Of a DNA stretch of 64,000 nt, positions 16,293 through 24,059 are shown piece after piece. The number at the start of each line of letters is the position of its first letter. Positions within the stretch are counted from its first letter, which is position 1. The position numbers and the translations under genes were made by a program. A model generated the notes under the pieces. It was not told where the DNA came from, ran no database searches, and saw only the letters and a program-made list of their open reading frames with translations. Origin of the DNA: Arthrobacter agilis (GTDB taxonomy: Bacteria > Actinomycetota > Actinomycetes > Actinomycetales > Micrococcaceae); NCBI RefSeq assembly GCF_030816075.1, contig NZ_JAUSXO010000001.1, forward strand, positions 3,038,001 through 3,102,000. Reading direction: 5' to 3'.

Positions 16293-17372
16293 ATGACTGA
16301 TTTCGTCCCCACCCCCACCCTGCCCGCTCCCGACATCGTGCGCTGCGCGTACATGGAGATCGTGGTGACCGATCTGGCCCGCTCCCGCGCGTTCTATGTC
16401 GACGTCCTCGGCCTGCACGTGACCGAGGAGGACGACGAGGCCATCTACCTGCGGTCCCTGGAGGAGTTCATCCACCACAACCTCGTGCTGCGGAAGGGAC
16501 CGGTCGCCGCCGTCGCGGCGTTCGCGTACCGCGTGAAGTCACCGGCCGAGGTCGACGCCGCCGAGGCCTACTACAGGGAACTGGGCTGCCGCACCGAACG
16601 CCGTGCCAACGGTTTCACGAAGGGTGTCGGGGATTCCGTCCGGGTCGAGGATCCGCTGGGCTTCCCGTACGAGTTCTTCTACGACGTCGAGCACGTCGAG
16701 CGCCTCACGCAGCGCTACGATCTCTACTCGGCCGGTGAGCTGGTGCGGCTGGACCACTTCAACCAGGTCACACCGGACGTGCCCCGGGGACGGGCGTACC
16801 TGGAGGATCTCGGCTTCCGCGTCTCGGAGGACATCCAGGACGCCGAGGGCGTGACCTACGCGGTGTGGATGCACCGCAAGCAGACCGTGCACGACACCGC
16901 CCTGACCGGCGGCAACGGTCCCCGCATGCACCACGTGGCGTTCGCGACCCACGAGAAGCACAACATCATCCAGATCTGCGACAAGATGGGCGCCCTGCGG
17001 ATCAGCGACCGCATCGAGCGCGGCCCCGGACGCCACGGCGTGTCCAACGCCTTCTACCTCTACATCCTGGACCCCGACGGCCACCGCATCGAGATCTACT
17101 GCCAGGACTACTACACGGGCGATCCCGACAACCCGACCATCACGTGGGACGTGCACGACAACCAGCGCCGCGACTGGTGGGGCAACCCCGTCGTACCGTC
17201 CTGGTACACCGAGGCCTCCCTCGTGCTGGACCTGGACGGCAACCCGCAACCCGTCACGGAACGCGAGGAGAAGAGCGAGATGGCCGTCACCGTCGGCGCC
17301 GACGGCTTCTCCTACACCCGCAGGGACGACGACGGCGTGGCCGAGGGCTTCAAACTCGGCGCGCAGCTGTAG
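16293..17372 (+). CDS. hpaD: 3,4-dihydroxyphenylacetate (homoprotocatechuate) 2,3-dioxygenase
   Basis: A 359-residue type I extradiol dioxygenase with two repeated VOC modules. Residue numbering matches the Brevibacterium fuscum enzyme and Arthrobacter MndD: metal ligands H155, H214 and E267, second-sphere H200, N157 and Y257 are all at the expected positions. It opens the ring of homoprotocatechuate next to a hydroxyl group, with Fe(II) or Mn(II), to give CHMS. AGGAGAGAAGACCGCT precedes the ATG. Fe or Mn use cannot be told from these residues. It sits between hpaE and hpaH. Confidence 0.95.
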   Translation: MTDFVPTPTLPAPDIVRCAYMEIVVTDLARSRAFYVDVLGLHVTEEDDEAIYLRSLEEFIHHNLVLRKGPVAAVAAFAYRVKSPAEVDAAEAYYRELGCRTERRANGFTKGVGDSVRVEDPLGFPYEFFYDVEHVERLTQRYDLYSAGELVRLDHFNQVTPDVPRGRAYLEDLGFRVSEDIQDAEGVTYAVWMHRKQTVHDTALTGGNGPRMHHVAFATHEKHNIIQICDKMGALRISDRIERGPGRHGVSNAFYLYILDPDGHRIEIYCQDYYTGDPDNPTITWDVHDNQRRDWWGNPVVPSWYTEASLVLDLDGNPQPVTEREEKSEMAVTVGADGFSYTRRDDDGVAEGFKLGAQL

Positions 17373-17374
17373 CC

Positions 17375-18160
17375 ATGCTGGACGACGCGACGATCGAGGC
17401 CATCGCCGACGAGCTGCTGGAGGCCGCCCGGACCAGGACGCCGGTGCCGCTGCTGACCGCGCGTTACCCGGGGATGACGGTGGAGGATTCCTACGCGGTC
17501 CAGCGGTTGTGGCGGCAGCGCAACGAGGACGCCGGCCGCACCCTCGTGGGCCGGAAGATCGGCCTCACCTCCCGGGCGATGCAGGCGGCGACGGGCATCA
17601 CCGAACCCGACTACGGTGCGATCTTCAACGACATGGTCCTGGAGACCGGCTGCTCGGTGGCGTGGGACGCCTACACGCACCCGCGGGTCGAGGTGGAGCT
17701 CGCCTTCGTCCTCAAGGACGACCTCGCCGGGCCGGGCTGCACGATCTTCGACGTCCTCAACGCCACCGACTACGTGGTGCCGGCCCTGGAGATCCTGGAC
17801 TCCCGGATCGAGATGGACGGCAGGACCATCGTGGACACCATCTCGGACAACGCTGCCATGGGCGCCATGGTCGTCGGCGGCAGGCCCGTGCGGCCCGACG
17901 CCGTGGACCTGCGCTGGGTGTCCGCGATCCTCTACAAGAACCAGGTCGTCGAGGAGACCGGGGTCGCCGCGGGGGTGCTGGATCATCCGGCGGCGGGCGT
18001 GCACTGGCTCGCCAACAAGATCGCCGCCCACGACGACACGCTCAGGGCCGGGGACATCATCCTCGCCGGATCCTTCACCCGACCCCTGTGGGTCTACGCA
18101 GGCGACACCGTGCACGCCGACTACGGGCCCCTGGGAGCCGTCACATGCCGCTTCGCCTAG
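17375..18160 (+). CDS. hpaH: 2-oxo-hept-4-ene-1,7-dioate hydratase
   Basis: A 261-residue FAH-fold hydratase of the HpaH/MhpD group: GRKIGLTSRAMQ, GAIFNDMV, the metal-binding PRVEVELAFVL, and the C-terminal DIILAGSFTRPLWV. It adds water to OHED in the homoprotocatechuate pathway. The ATG at 17375 is 2 bp after the hpaD stop, and the 3' end overlaps hpaI by 16 bp. Confidence 0.9.
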   Translation: MLDDATIEAIADELLEAARTRTPVPLLTARYPGMTVEDSYAVQRLWRQRNEDAGRTLVGRKIGLTSRAMQAATGITEPDYGAIFNDMVLETGCSVAWDAYTHPRVEVELAFVLKDDLAGPGCTIFDVLNATDYVVPALEILDSRIEMDGRTIVDTISDNAAMGAMVVGGRPVRPDAVDLRWVSAILYKNQVVEETGVAAGVLDHPAAGVHWLANKIAAHDDTLRAGDIILAGSFTRPLWVYAGDTVHADYGPLGAVTCRFA

Positions 18161-18948
18161 CACCCACCTTCGCCCAGGCACTGGCAGGGGCCGACCGTCC
18201 GCTGGCCGGCATGTGGGTGTGCTCGGGCAGTCCGCTCGTCGCCGAGATCTGCGCCGGCGCAGGGCTGGACTGGCTGCTCATCGACGCCGAGCACAGCCCC
18301 AACGGCCTCGAATCGATCCTCGCCCAGCTCCAGGCGATCTCCGGCTACCCTGCCCAGGCCCTCGTCCGCCCGCCCGTCAACGACCCGGTGCTCATCAAGC
18401 AGTACCTCGACCTGGGCGTGCAGAACCTGCTCATCCCCATGGTCGACAGCGTCGCCGACGCGCGAGCCGCCGTCGCCGCGACCCGTTACCCGCCCGAGGG
18501 CGTCCGCGGCGTGGGGTCCGCGCTGGCTCGCGCCGCCCGCTGGAACCGGGTCCCCGACTACCTGGCCACGGCCGGCGCAACGGTCAGCGTCACCGTCCAG
18601 ATCGAATCCACCACCGCCGTCGACGCCGTCGGGGACATCCTCGCGGTCGACGGCGTGGACGCCATCTTCGTCGGACCGTCGGACCTCGCCGCGTCGATGG
18701 GCCTGCTCGGCCGGCAGGAACACCCTCGGGTGCGCACAGCCGTGGAGCACTGCCTGGAAGCCGCAGCGACCGCCGGCAAACCCGCCGGCGTCAACGCCTT
18801 CACCCCCTCCACGGCCAGGAGCTACCTCGACTCCGGGGCGTCCTTCATCCTCGTCGGCGCCGACGTCGCCCTCCTGGCCCGCGGCTCCGAAGCGCTCGCC
18901 GCCGCCTTCATCCCGGCGGCCGACGACGGAACACCGGGGAGCTACTGA
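18145..18948 (+). CDS. hpaI: 4-hydroxy-2-oxoheptanedioate aldolase
   Basis: A 267-residue class II HpcH/HpaI aldolase. Hallmarks: GMWVCSGSPLVAEICAGAGLDWLLIDAEHSP near the start, VQIES (metal-binding Glu) and VGPSDLAASMG (metal-binding Asp). It splits HKHD into pyruvate and succinic semialdehyde, the last step of the pathway. The ATG lies inside hpaH with a 16-bp overlap. The last gene of the operon; no hpaBC hydroxylase or separate hpaF isomerase is in the window. Confidence 0.9.
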   Translation: MPLRLAPTFAQALAGADRPLAGMWVCSGSPLVAEICAGAGLDWLLIDAEHSPNGLESILAQLQAISGYPAQALVRPPVNDPVLIKQYLDLGVQNLLIPMVDSVADARAAVAATRYPPEGVRGVGSALARAARWNRVPDYLATAGATVSVTVQIESTTAVDAVGDILAVDGVDAIFVGPSDLAASMGLLGRQEHPRVRTAVEHCLEAAATAGKPAGVNAFTPSTARSYLDSGASFILVGADVALLARGSEALAAAFIPAADDGTPGSY

Positions 18949-18954
18949 CCTGCA

Positions 18955-18982
18955 CTGCCGGCAGCAGATCTGCCGGCGGCAG
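18955..18982. promoter_or_regulatory. Tandem GC palindromes between hpaI and clpP (operator or terminator)
   Basis: CTGCCGGCAG (18955-18964), GCAGATCTGC (18964-18973) and CTGCCGGCGGCAG (18970-18982) are overlapping perfect palindromes; the whole is nearly symmetrical around AGATCT. It starts 6 bp after the hpaI stop and ends 42 bp before the clpP ATG. It may be the hpa terminator, a site for the PopR-like regulator, or both; there is no T-run. Confidence 0.45.
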
Positions 18983-19024
18983 CACGCCGTTGTCCCCCTA
19001 CCGCACCGGGGCGAGGGTGGGGTC

Positions 19025-19639
19025 ATGACCGACGAACGCAGACCCACATCCCTCGACGACACCCTCACCCAGCAGCTCATGAGCCACCGGATCCTCCTGC
19101 TCGGCACCGAACTGGACCAGGAGGGCGGCAACCGGCTGTGTACACAGCTGATGCTGCTCTCGGCCGAGGACCCGCAGCGCGACATCAGCCTGTGGATCAA
19201 CTCCCCCGGCGGGTCGGTGCCCGCGATGCTCGCCATCCGCGACGTCATGCGTCTGATCCCGAACGACGTCTCCACCGTCGTCCTGGGCCTCGCCCTCAGC
19301 GCCGGGCAGTTCCTGCTCAGCGCCGGCACGCACGGCAAGCGGTTCGCGCTGCCCCACGCGCGCGTCCTGCTGCACCAGGGCTCCGGCGGGATCGGCGGCA
19401 CCGCGATGGACATCGCCATCCAGGCGGAGGATCTCCGGCACACGCGCGACACCGTGCTGGGCCTCATCGCGGCGGACACCGGCCAGCCGGTCGCGCGTGT
19501 CACCGCCGACTCGCTGCGCGACCGCTGGTTCACGGCGGCCGAGGCACGGGAGTACGGCTTCGTGGACCGGATCATCGACCACCTCGACGACATCCGGCCG
19601 GGCCGGCGCCCCGCCGTCAGCCTGGGAGGCGTGCGATGA
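19025..19639 (+). CDS. clpP: ATP-dependent Clp protease proteolytic subunit (catalytically intact paralogue)
   Basis: A 204-residue ClpP. The triad is complete by alignment with E. coli ClpP: S92 in LALSAGQ, H117 in VLLHQG and D166 in LRDRWFTAAEA; the oxyanion-loop INSPGGSVPAML is present. ClpP forms the protease barrel for Clp ATPases. The ATG follows GGTGGGGTC. It overlaps the next clpP gene by 4 bp (ATGA), so the two products are likely made together. A convergent PopR/ClgR-like gene follows, as beside the secondary clpP3-clpP4 operon of Streptomyces; this is probably not the housekeeping pair, but that rests on context. Confidence 0.9.
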   Translation: MTDERRPTSLDDTLTQQLMSHRILLLGTELDQEGGNRLCTQLMLLSAEDPQRDISLWINSPGGSVPAMLAIRDVMRLIPNDVSTVVLGLALSAGQFLLSAGTHGKRFALPHARVLLHQGSGGIGGTAMDIAIQAEDLRHTRDTVLGLIAADTGQPVARVTADSLRDRWFTAAEAREYGFVDRIIDHLDDIRPGRRPAVSLGGVR

Positions 19640-20247
19640 GCACCTACACCATCCCCTACGTCACGGTGCGGCACGGCAACGGCTCGCAGCAGACCCTCGA
19701 CATCTACAGCAGCCTGCTCACGGAGCGCATCATCTACCTCGGCACGCCCCTCGACGACGGCGTGGCCAACGCCCTGATCGCGCAGTTGCTCCACCTGGAG
19801 TCCGCGAGCGCGTCGCTGCCGATCGACCTGTACATCAACTCGCCGGGCGGCTCGATCAGCGCGATGCTCGCCGTGTACGACGCGATGCAGTACGTCACTC
19901 CCCCGGTCCGCACCACGTGCATCGGCCAGGCGACCTTCACCGCGGCGGTCCTGCTCGCCGGCGGCGAGCGCGGGGCACGCTCCATCCTCCCGCGGGGACG
20001 CGTGGTGCTGCATCAACCGACGATCGACACGGGCAGGGGGACCATCCCCGACCTCATCCTCGAGGCCGACGAGGTGGAGCGGATCACGGCGCTCCTGGAC
20101 GAGCTCCTCGCCCGGCACACGGGCAAGACCGTGGAGGACATCCGGCGGGACACCGACCGGAACCTCGTCCTCGACGCGCGGCAGGCGGTGGACTACGGGG
20201 TGGTCGACACCGTGGTCGAGTACCGGAAGACCGACCTGCCCGGGTAG
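19636..20247 (+). CDS. clpP: ClpP-like subunit lacking the catalytic Ser and Asp
   Basis: A 203-residue ClpP homologue with a family-typical N-terminus (QTLDIYSSLLTERIIYLGTPLDD) and INSPGGSISAML loop. The nucleophile motif GQAASMGA of active ClpP reads GQATFTAA here, so Ser is replaced by F101. The Asp motif RDTxRDRF reads RDTDRNLV, so Asp is replaced by N176. H126 remains. Such a protein should fold and enter the ring but not cleave peptides. Comparable cases are ClpR of cyanobacteria (Ser lost) and Listeria ClpP1 (Asp to Asn). It is translationally coupled to the intact clpP. Confidence 0.9.
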   Translation: MSTYTIPYVTVRHGNGSQQTLDIYSSLLTERIIYLGTPLDDGVANALIAQLLHLESASASLPIDLYINSPGGSISAMLAVYDAMQYVTPPVRTTCIGQATFTAAVLLAGGERGARSILPRGRVVLHQPTIDTGRGTIPDLILEADEVERITALLDELLARHTGKTVEDIRRDTDRNLVLDARQAVDYGVVDTVVEYRKTDLPG

Positions 20248-20253
20248 GGATGC

Positions 20254-20637
20254 TCAGGCGGCGAGGTCCACCCGGGAGGTGCCGCCCCGCGCCATGCGGG
20301 CGGCGACGTGGGAGCTCAGCGTCCGCACCGTCACGCCGAGCGACCGGGCGATGGCCGCGAGGATCTCGGAGGAGGCGTCCTTGCGTCCGCGTTCGATCTC
20401 GGAGAGGTACTGCGGCGAGATGGCCGCACGGCCGGCGACGTCCGTGAGGCGCTCACCCCGGTCGAGGCGGAGGTCCCGCAGCACCTCGCCGTAGGCCTCG
20501 CGCAGCAGCGGTTCGCGGCTCCGGCCGGCATCCTCCGGGGTGCGCGGAGGGCCGGCGGCCCTGCGCTGCTCCCGCGGCGGGGCCTCCCGCCGTCGTGCGG
20601 TGGCCGGCTGGAGAGGAAAGTACAGAATCTCGCCCAT
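20254..20637 (-). CDS. XRE-family regulator of the ClgR/PopR type
   Basis: A 127-residue protein with an XRE helix-turn-helix at about residues 47-100 (LRDLRLDRGERLTDVAGRAAISPQYLSEIERGRKDASSEILAAIARSLGV), the SPQYLSEIERGRK segment being nearly invariant in ClgR/PopR activators of clp genes. The chain ends SRVDLAA: terminal alanines of ClgR and PopR are known to target them to ClpP, giving feedback. It faces the clpP pair with 6 bp between stops, as popR neighbours clpP3-clpP4 in Streptomyces. The N-terminal 45 residues are Arg/Pro-rich and not conserved-looking. Confidence 0.8.
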   Translation of the reverse strand: MGEILYFPLQPATARRREAPPREQRRAAGPPRTPEDAGRSREPLLREAYGEVLRDLRLDRGERLTDVAGRAAISPQYLSEIERGRKDASSEILAAIARSLGVTVRTLSSHVAARMARGGTSRVDLAA

Positions 20638-20673
20638 GCAGCCTGACTGTAGCCCCGGCGGGGCCCGAACGGG

Positions 20674-20700
20674 GGCCGCTCTGCTCAGGGCAGAGCGGCC
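20674..20700. terminator. Strong hairpin terminator of the ABC exporter operon
   Basis: GGCCGCTCTGC (20674-20684), a 5-nt loop and GCAGAGCGGCC (20690-20700) form a perfect 11-bp stem directly after the permease stop on the minus strand. No T-run. It also separates the divergently placed PopR-like gene start. Confidence 0.65.
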
Positions 20701-21462
20701 TCAGGCCGCCTTCCGCCGGTAGGTGATGATCGCGACGGCGTAGGCGGCCGTGAGGAGCACCCCACACCAGGCGAGCGCCGTCCAGATGTCGCCGTCGGCG
20801 GGCCGGCCCGCGAACAGGGCCCTGATCGAATCCACGATGGAGGTGACGGGCTGGTTCTCGGCGAACCACCGCACCGGGCCGGGCATGGTCTCCGTCGGGG
20901 CGAAGGCCGAGCTGATGAACGGGAGGAGGATCAGCGGGTAGGAGAACGCGCTCGCGCCGTCCACGGTCTTCGCGGACAGGCCCGCGATCACCGCCATCCA
21001 GGTCAGGGCCAGGGTGAAGAGCACGAGCATGCCGGCGACGCCGAGCCAGGCTCCGGGGCCCGCGGCCGTCCGGAAGCCCATGAGGAGGGCGACGCCGACC
21101 ACGATCGCGAGCGAGACGAGATTCGCGACGACGGAGGTGAGCACGTGGGCCCACAGCATGCTGGACCGGGCGATCGGCATGGACTGGAAGCGCTCGAAGA
21201 TGCCGCTCTGCAGATCCAGGAACAGCCGGTACGCGGTGTAGGCCACCCCGGAGGCGATCGTGATGAGCAGGATGCCCGGCAGCATGTAGTTCACGTAGGA
21301 GGAGGCACCGGTGTCGATCGCCCCGCCGAACACGACGACGAACAGGACCATGATGGCGACCGGCATCACCGCCGTCGTGACGATGGTGTCCACGCTGCGG
21401 GTGATGTGGCGCAGTGAACGTCCCGTGAGGGCAGCCGTGTCGCCGACGAAGTGGGTGCTCAT
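20701..21462 (-). CDS. ABC-2 type exporter permease (DrrB-like)
   Basis: A 253-residue membrane protein with about six hydrophobic segments and the DrrB-family features: LLITIASGVAYTAYRLFLDLQSGIFERFQSMPIARSS (the central loop of ABC-2 permeases) and LILLPFISSAFAPTETMPGPVRWFAENQPVTSIVDSIRAL near the end. It pairs with the upstream ATPase (4-bp ATGA overlap) to form a drug or lipid exporter. Substrate unknown; a PadR repressor at the operon head suggests induction by a small hydrophobic compound. Confidence 0.9.
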   Translation of the reverse strand: MSTHFVGDTAALTGRSLRHITRSVDTIVTTAVMPVAIMVLFVVVFGGAIDTGASSYVNYMLPGILLITIASGVAYTAYRLFLDLQSGIFERFQSMPIARSSMLWAHVLTSVVANLVSLAIVVGVALLMGFRTAAGPGAWLGVAGMLVLFTLALTWMAVIAGLSAKTVDGASAFSYPLILLPFISSAFAPTETMPGPVRWFAENQPVTSIVDSIRALFAGRPADGDIWTALAWCGVLLTAAYAVAIITYRRKAA

Positions 21463-22262
21463 CGGGATCCCTCCGGGGCGGTCGGCTCCGTCGCCGGCAC
21501 GGCGGTGTCTCCGCCGATGATCGCGAGGAAGACGTCCTCGAGGGTCGGCTGCTTCTCGACGTACTCGACGCGGGCGGGGGGAAGAAGCTGCCTGAGGTCG
21601 GCCAGGGTGCCGTCGGCGATGATCCGGCCCTCGTGCAGGATGGCGATGCGGTCGGCGAGCTGCTCGGCCTCGTCGAGGTACTGCGTGGTGAGCAGCACGG
21701 TGGTGCCCTGTCCGGCGAGTTCCCGGACGGCCCGCCACACCTCGAGCCTCGCCTCGGGGTCGAGCCCGGTGGTCGGTTCGTCGAGGAAGATGACGGGTGG
21801 GCGGCCGATCAGGCTCATGGCGATGTCCAGGCGGCGCCGCATGCCGCCGGAGTAGGTCGCGGCCCTGCGCTCCGCGGCGTCGGTCAGCGCGAAGCGCCGC
21901 AGGAGGTCCTCGGCGATCCCACGCGGATCCTCGAGGTGCCGGAGCCTCGCGACGAGCGCGAGGTTCTCGCGTCCGCTGAGCACCTCGTCGACGGCGGCGA
22001 ACTGTCCCGTGAGGCTGATGGATCCGCGGACGTCCGGCGCCTGCGTGGTGACATCGAACCCGTTGACGGTGGCCGTCCCGGCGTCCGCGGCGAGCAGGGT
22101 GGACAGGATCCTCACGACCGTCGTCTTGCCGGCGCCGTTCGAGCCGAGCAGCGCGAAGATGCTGCCGCGGGCCACCTCGAGATCGACGCCGCGCAGGACC
22201 CGCAGGTCCTTGTACGACTTCTCCAGCGCCGTCACCCGGATGACGGGAGCCCCGGTGGTCAC
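21459..22262 (-). CDS. ABC exporter ATP-binding protein (DrrA-like)
   Basis: A 267-residue ABC ATPase: Walker A GSNGAGKTT (residues 40-48), signature YSGGMRR (138-144), Walker B VIFLDEPTTGLDP (158-170), then the H-loop TTQYLDEAEQLADRI and the DrrA-type C-terminal extension. It energises the DrrB-like permease. It overlaps the DUF1048 gene upstream by 4 bp. The family includes daunorubicin-resistance exporters, but substrates differ widely. Confidence 0.9.
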   Translation of the reverse strand: MTTGAPVIRVTALEKSYKDLRVLRGVDLEVARGSIFALLGSNGAGKTTVVRILSTLLAADAGTATVNGFDVTTQAPDVRGSISLTGQFAAVDEVLSGRENLALVARLRHLEDPRGIAEDLLRRFALTDAAERRAATYSGGMRRRLDIAMSLIGRPPVIFLDEPTTGLDPEARLEVWRAVRELAGQGTTVLLTTQYLDEAEQLADRIAILHEGRIIADGTLADLRQLLPPARVEYVEKQPTLEDVFLAIIGGDTAVPATEPTAPEGSR

Positions 22263-22618
22263 CGCCGTTCCTCCGCCTCGGCGCGGTCGATCGCCGTGGC
22301 GAGCCTGTCCCGTTCCTTCCGGATCCAGCTCCCGCCGCCGTAGTTCTGCATGAACTCCTCGGCGAATTCCACGGGGTCGGCCCCGACGACGTCGCGGAGC
22401 GGGGTGCCCGCGGCGACGCTCTGCTCGAGCAGATCGGCGAGGTCGGTGACCATCGCGATGAGGCTGCTGCCGTCATTGCTCGGTCCGAGGTGGAGGAGGT
22501 AGCGCTCGAGCGCGAGGGCCGCCTCCCGGTAGCCGTCGGGCAGCTGCCGCACGCGCTCCCTGTACTCCCTGTACCGCTTCTTGTCGCCGAGGTCCCCGAC
22601 GATCTTCTCGATCCACAT
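22259..22618 (-). CDS. DUF1048 family protein
   Basis: A 119-residue helical protein: MWIEKIVGDLGDKKRYREYRERVRQLPDGYREAALALERYL at the start and WIRKERDRLATAIDRAEAEE at the end, with the conserved DUF1048 segment DPVEFAEEFMQNYG. DUF1048 genes are usually found in PadR-DUF1048-ABC exporter operons in Gram-positives, exactly as here; the role is unknown. It starts 2 bp after the PadR stop. Confidence 0.8.
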   Translation of the reverse strand: MWIEKIVGDLGDKKRYREYRERVRQLPDGYREAALALERYLLHLGPSNDGSSLIAMVTDLADLLEQSVAAGTPLRDVVGADPVEFAEEFMQNYGGGSWIRKERDRLATAIDRAEAEERR

Positions 22619-22620
22619 GG

Positions 22621-22950
22621 TCACCGTCCTCCTTCTCGGAGCTGTTCGAGCCGTTCGGAGAGGAAGCTCCATGTCCTCCAGAACTCGTTGAGGTATTCCT
22701 GCCCCCGCGCGTTGAGGGTGTAGACCTTGCGCGGGGGGCCCTTCTCGGACGGGACCTTCTCGACATCGACGAGGCCGCGCTGCTCCGCGCGGATCAGGAG
22801 CGCGTAGATGGTGCCCTCCGCGATGTCCGTGAAGCCCTGGTCCCTCAGCCAGGCCGTGATCTCGTACCCGTAGGCCGCCCGTCCGGACAGGAGGGCGAGG
22901 ACGATCCCCTCGAGGGTGCCCTTCAGCATCTCCGTCGCCTGCTTGCCCAT
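22621..22950 (-). CDS. PadR-family transcriptional regulator
   Basis: A 109-residue PadR regulator: MLKGTLEGIVLALLSGRAAYGYEITAWLRDQGF, EGTIYALLIRAEQRGLVDVEK (recognition helix and wing) and the short C-terminal dimerisation helix of subfamily s2. The ATG at 22950 is preceded by GGGAAGGAGCC. As first gene of the exporter operon it should repress its own promoter. The imperfect 44-bp palindrome at 22964-23007 lies 13 bp upstream of the start. Confidence 0.85.
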   Translation of the reverse strand: MGKQATEMLKGTLEGIVLALLSGRAAYGYEITAWLRDQGFTDIAEGTIYALLIRAEQRGLVDVEKVPSEKGPPRKVYTLNARGQEYLNEFWRTWSFLSERLEQLREGGR

Positions 22951-22963
22951 GGCTCCTTCCCGT

Positions 22964-23007
22964 CTACTCTGTGTCGCTTGGTACCGGTACAAAGTAACAC
23001 TGAGTAG
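22964..23007. promoter_or_regulatory. 44-bp nested palindrome, probable PadR operator
   Basis: CTACTCTGTGT (22964-22974) pairs with ACACTGAGTAG (22997-23007), and the centre is GTACCGGTAC (22981-22990), a perfect palindrome. Both share the centre 22985.5, and 18 of 22 position pairs of the whole element are symmetrical. It directly precedes the PadR start. Confidence 0.65.
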
Positions 23008-23103
23008 CGGTAGCTAGCAAGAGGGAGTACCGATCTGCCGGGCGTCACTCGTCCGGCGCACGGGCGCCGGACGATCCTCGGGACGGGGAGTAACGTGTGC
23101 CGC

Positions 23104-23541
23104 ATGCCCATCAGACTCGAGAACGTCGGAATCGCTGTCAGCGACCTCGAGGCGACCATCGCCTTCTTCACCGACCTCGGGCTCACCGTCCTCGGCCGCG
23201 ACACGGTCAGCGGGGAGTGGACGGACACCGCCGTCGGCCTCGACGGGAACCACGCCAGGATCGCCATGCTGCAGACGCCGGACGGCAACGGTCGCCTCGA
23301 GCTCTTCGAGTACATCCATCCCGACGCGATCGAGACGGAACCCACCCTGCCCAACGAGATCGGCATGCACCGGGTCGCCTTCTCCGTGGACGACATCGAC
23401 GAGGCACTGGAGATCGCCGCGCGGCACGGCTGCTATCCCCTGCGCGGCGTGGCGAGATACGGGGACGCCTACAGGCTCACCTACCTCCGCGGCCCCAGTG
23501 GTATCATCGTGATGCTCGCCGAGGAGCTCACCGGGAGCTGA
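23104..23541 (+). CDS. VOC-family protein (glyoxalase-like)
   Basis: A 145-residue protein with two VOC beta-alpha-beta modules: RLENVGIAVSDLEATIAFFTDLGLTVLG at the N-terminus, RLELFEYIHP in the middle and MHRVAFSVDDIDEAL starting the second module, ending YLRGPSGIIVMLAEEL. The metal-site His of the first module is replaced by Asn (ENVGIAV), so the classic glyoxalase metal set is incomplete. Substrate unknown; stands alone. Confidence 0.75.
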   Translation: MPIRLENVGIAVSDLEATIAFFTDLGLTVLGRDTVSGEWTDTAVGLDGNHARIAMLQTPDGNGRLELFEYIHPDAIETEPTLPNEIGMHRVAFSVDDIDEALEIAARHGCYPLRGVARYGDAYRLTYLRGPSGIIVMLAEELTGS

Positions 23542-23614
23542 CGCCGACCGGGCTCCCGGACCGACCCGCGCCCCGGATCGCGTTCCGGCGTGGCGGGCGG
23601 GCTAGGATCCGAGC

Positions 23615-24031
23615 ATGACGCGACGTCCTCTCCAGCCACCCGCCCGGCAGCGCCCGGCGGCCCTGGCGGCCGGCCTCCTCGCCATCGTCGGCGCGTTCCA
23701 GGCCGCACTCGCCCTCGGAGCACCCTGGGGAGAAGCCGCGTACGGCGGCGCGCACCGCGGTGTGCTGCCGCCGCGGTACCGTGCAGCGAGCGCTGTGGCC
23801 TCCGCGGTCTACGGCGCGCTCACCCTGATCACCCTGGGCAGGGGGCCGGGCGCGACGGCGCGACGCAGGATCCTCTCGGGGGGCTCGGCACTCATGCTGC
23901 TCGGCACCGTCATGAACCTCGCGTCGCGGTCCCGGCTCGAACGGACGATCTGGACGCCCGTGGCGGGCACGCTCGCCCTCACCCTGCTGCGCCTGGCGCG
24001 CGGCGTGCCGACGGGCGGCCGGCGCGGCTGA
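23615..24031 (+). CDS. Small polytopic membrane protein of unknown function
   Basis: A 138-residue protein with a basic N-terminus and about four hydrophobic segments (ALAAGLLAIVGAFQAALAL, AASAVASAVYGALTLITLG, ILSGGSALMLLGTVMNLAS and TPVAGTLALTLLRLA). No family recognised. Convergent with the rhamnose mutarotase gene. Confidence 0.55.
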   Translation: MTRRPLQPPARQRPAALAAGLLAIVGAFQAALALGAPWGEAAYGGAHRGVLPPRYRAASAVASAVYGALTLITLGRGPGATARRRILSGGSALMLLGTVMNLASRSRLERTIWTPVAGTLALTLLRLARGVPTGGRRG

Positions 24032-24059
24032 AGAAGCCGGCGGGCGGCGGCGTCCGGGC

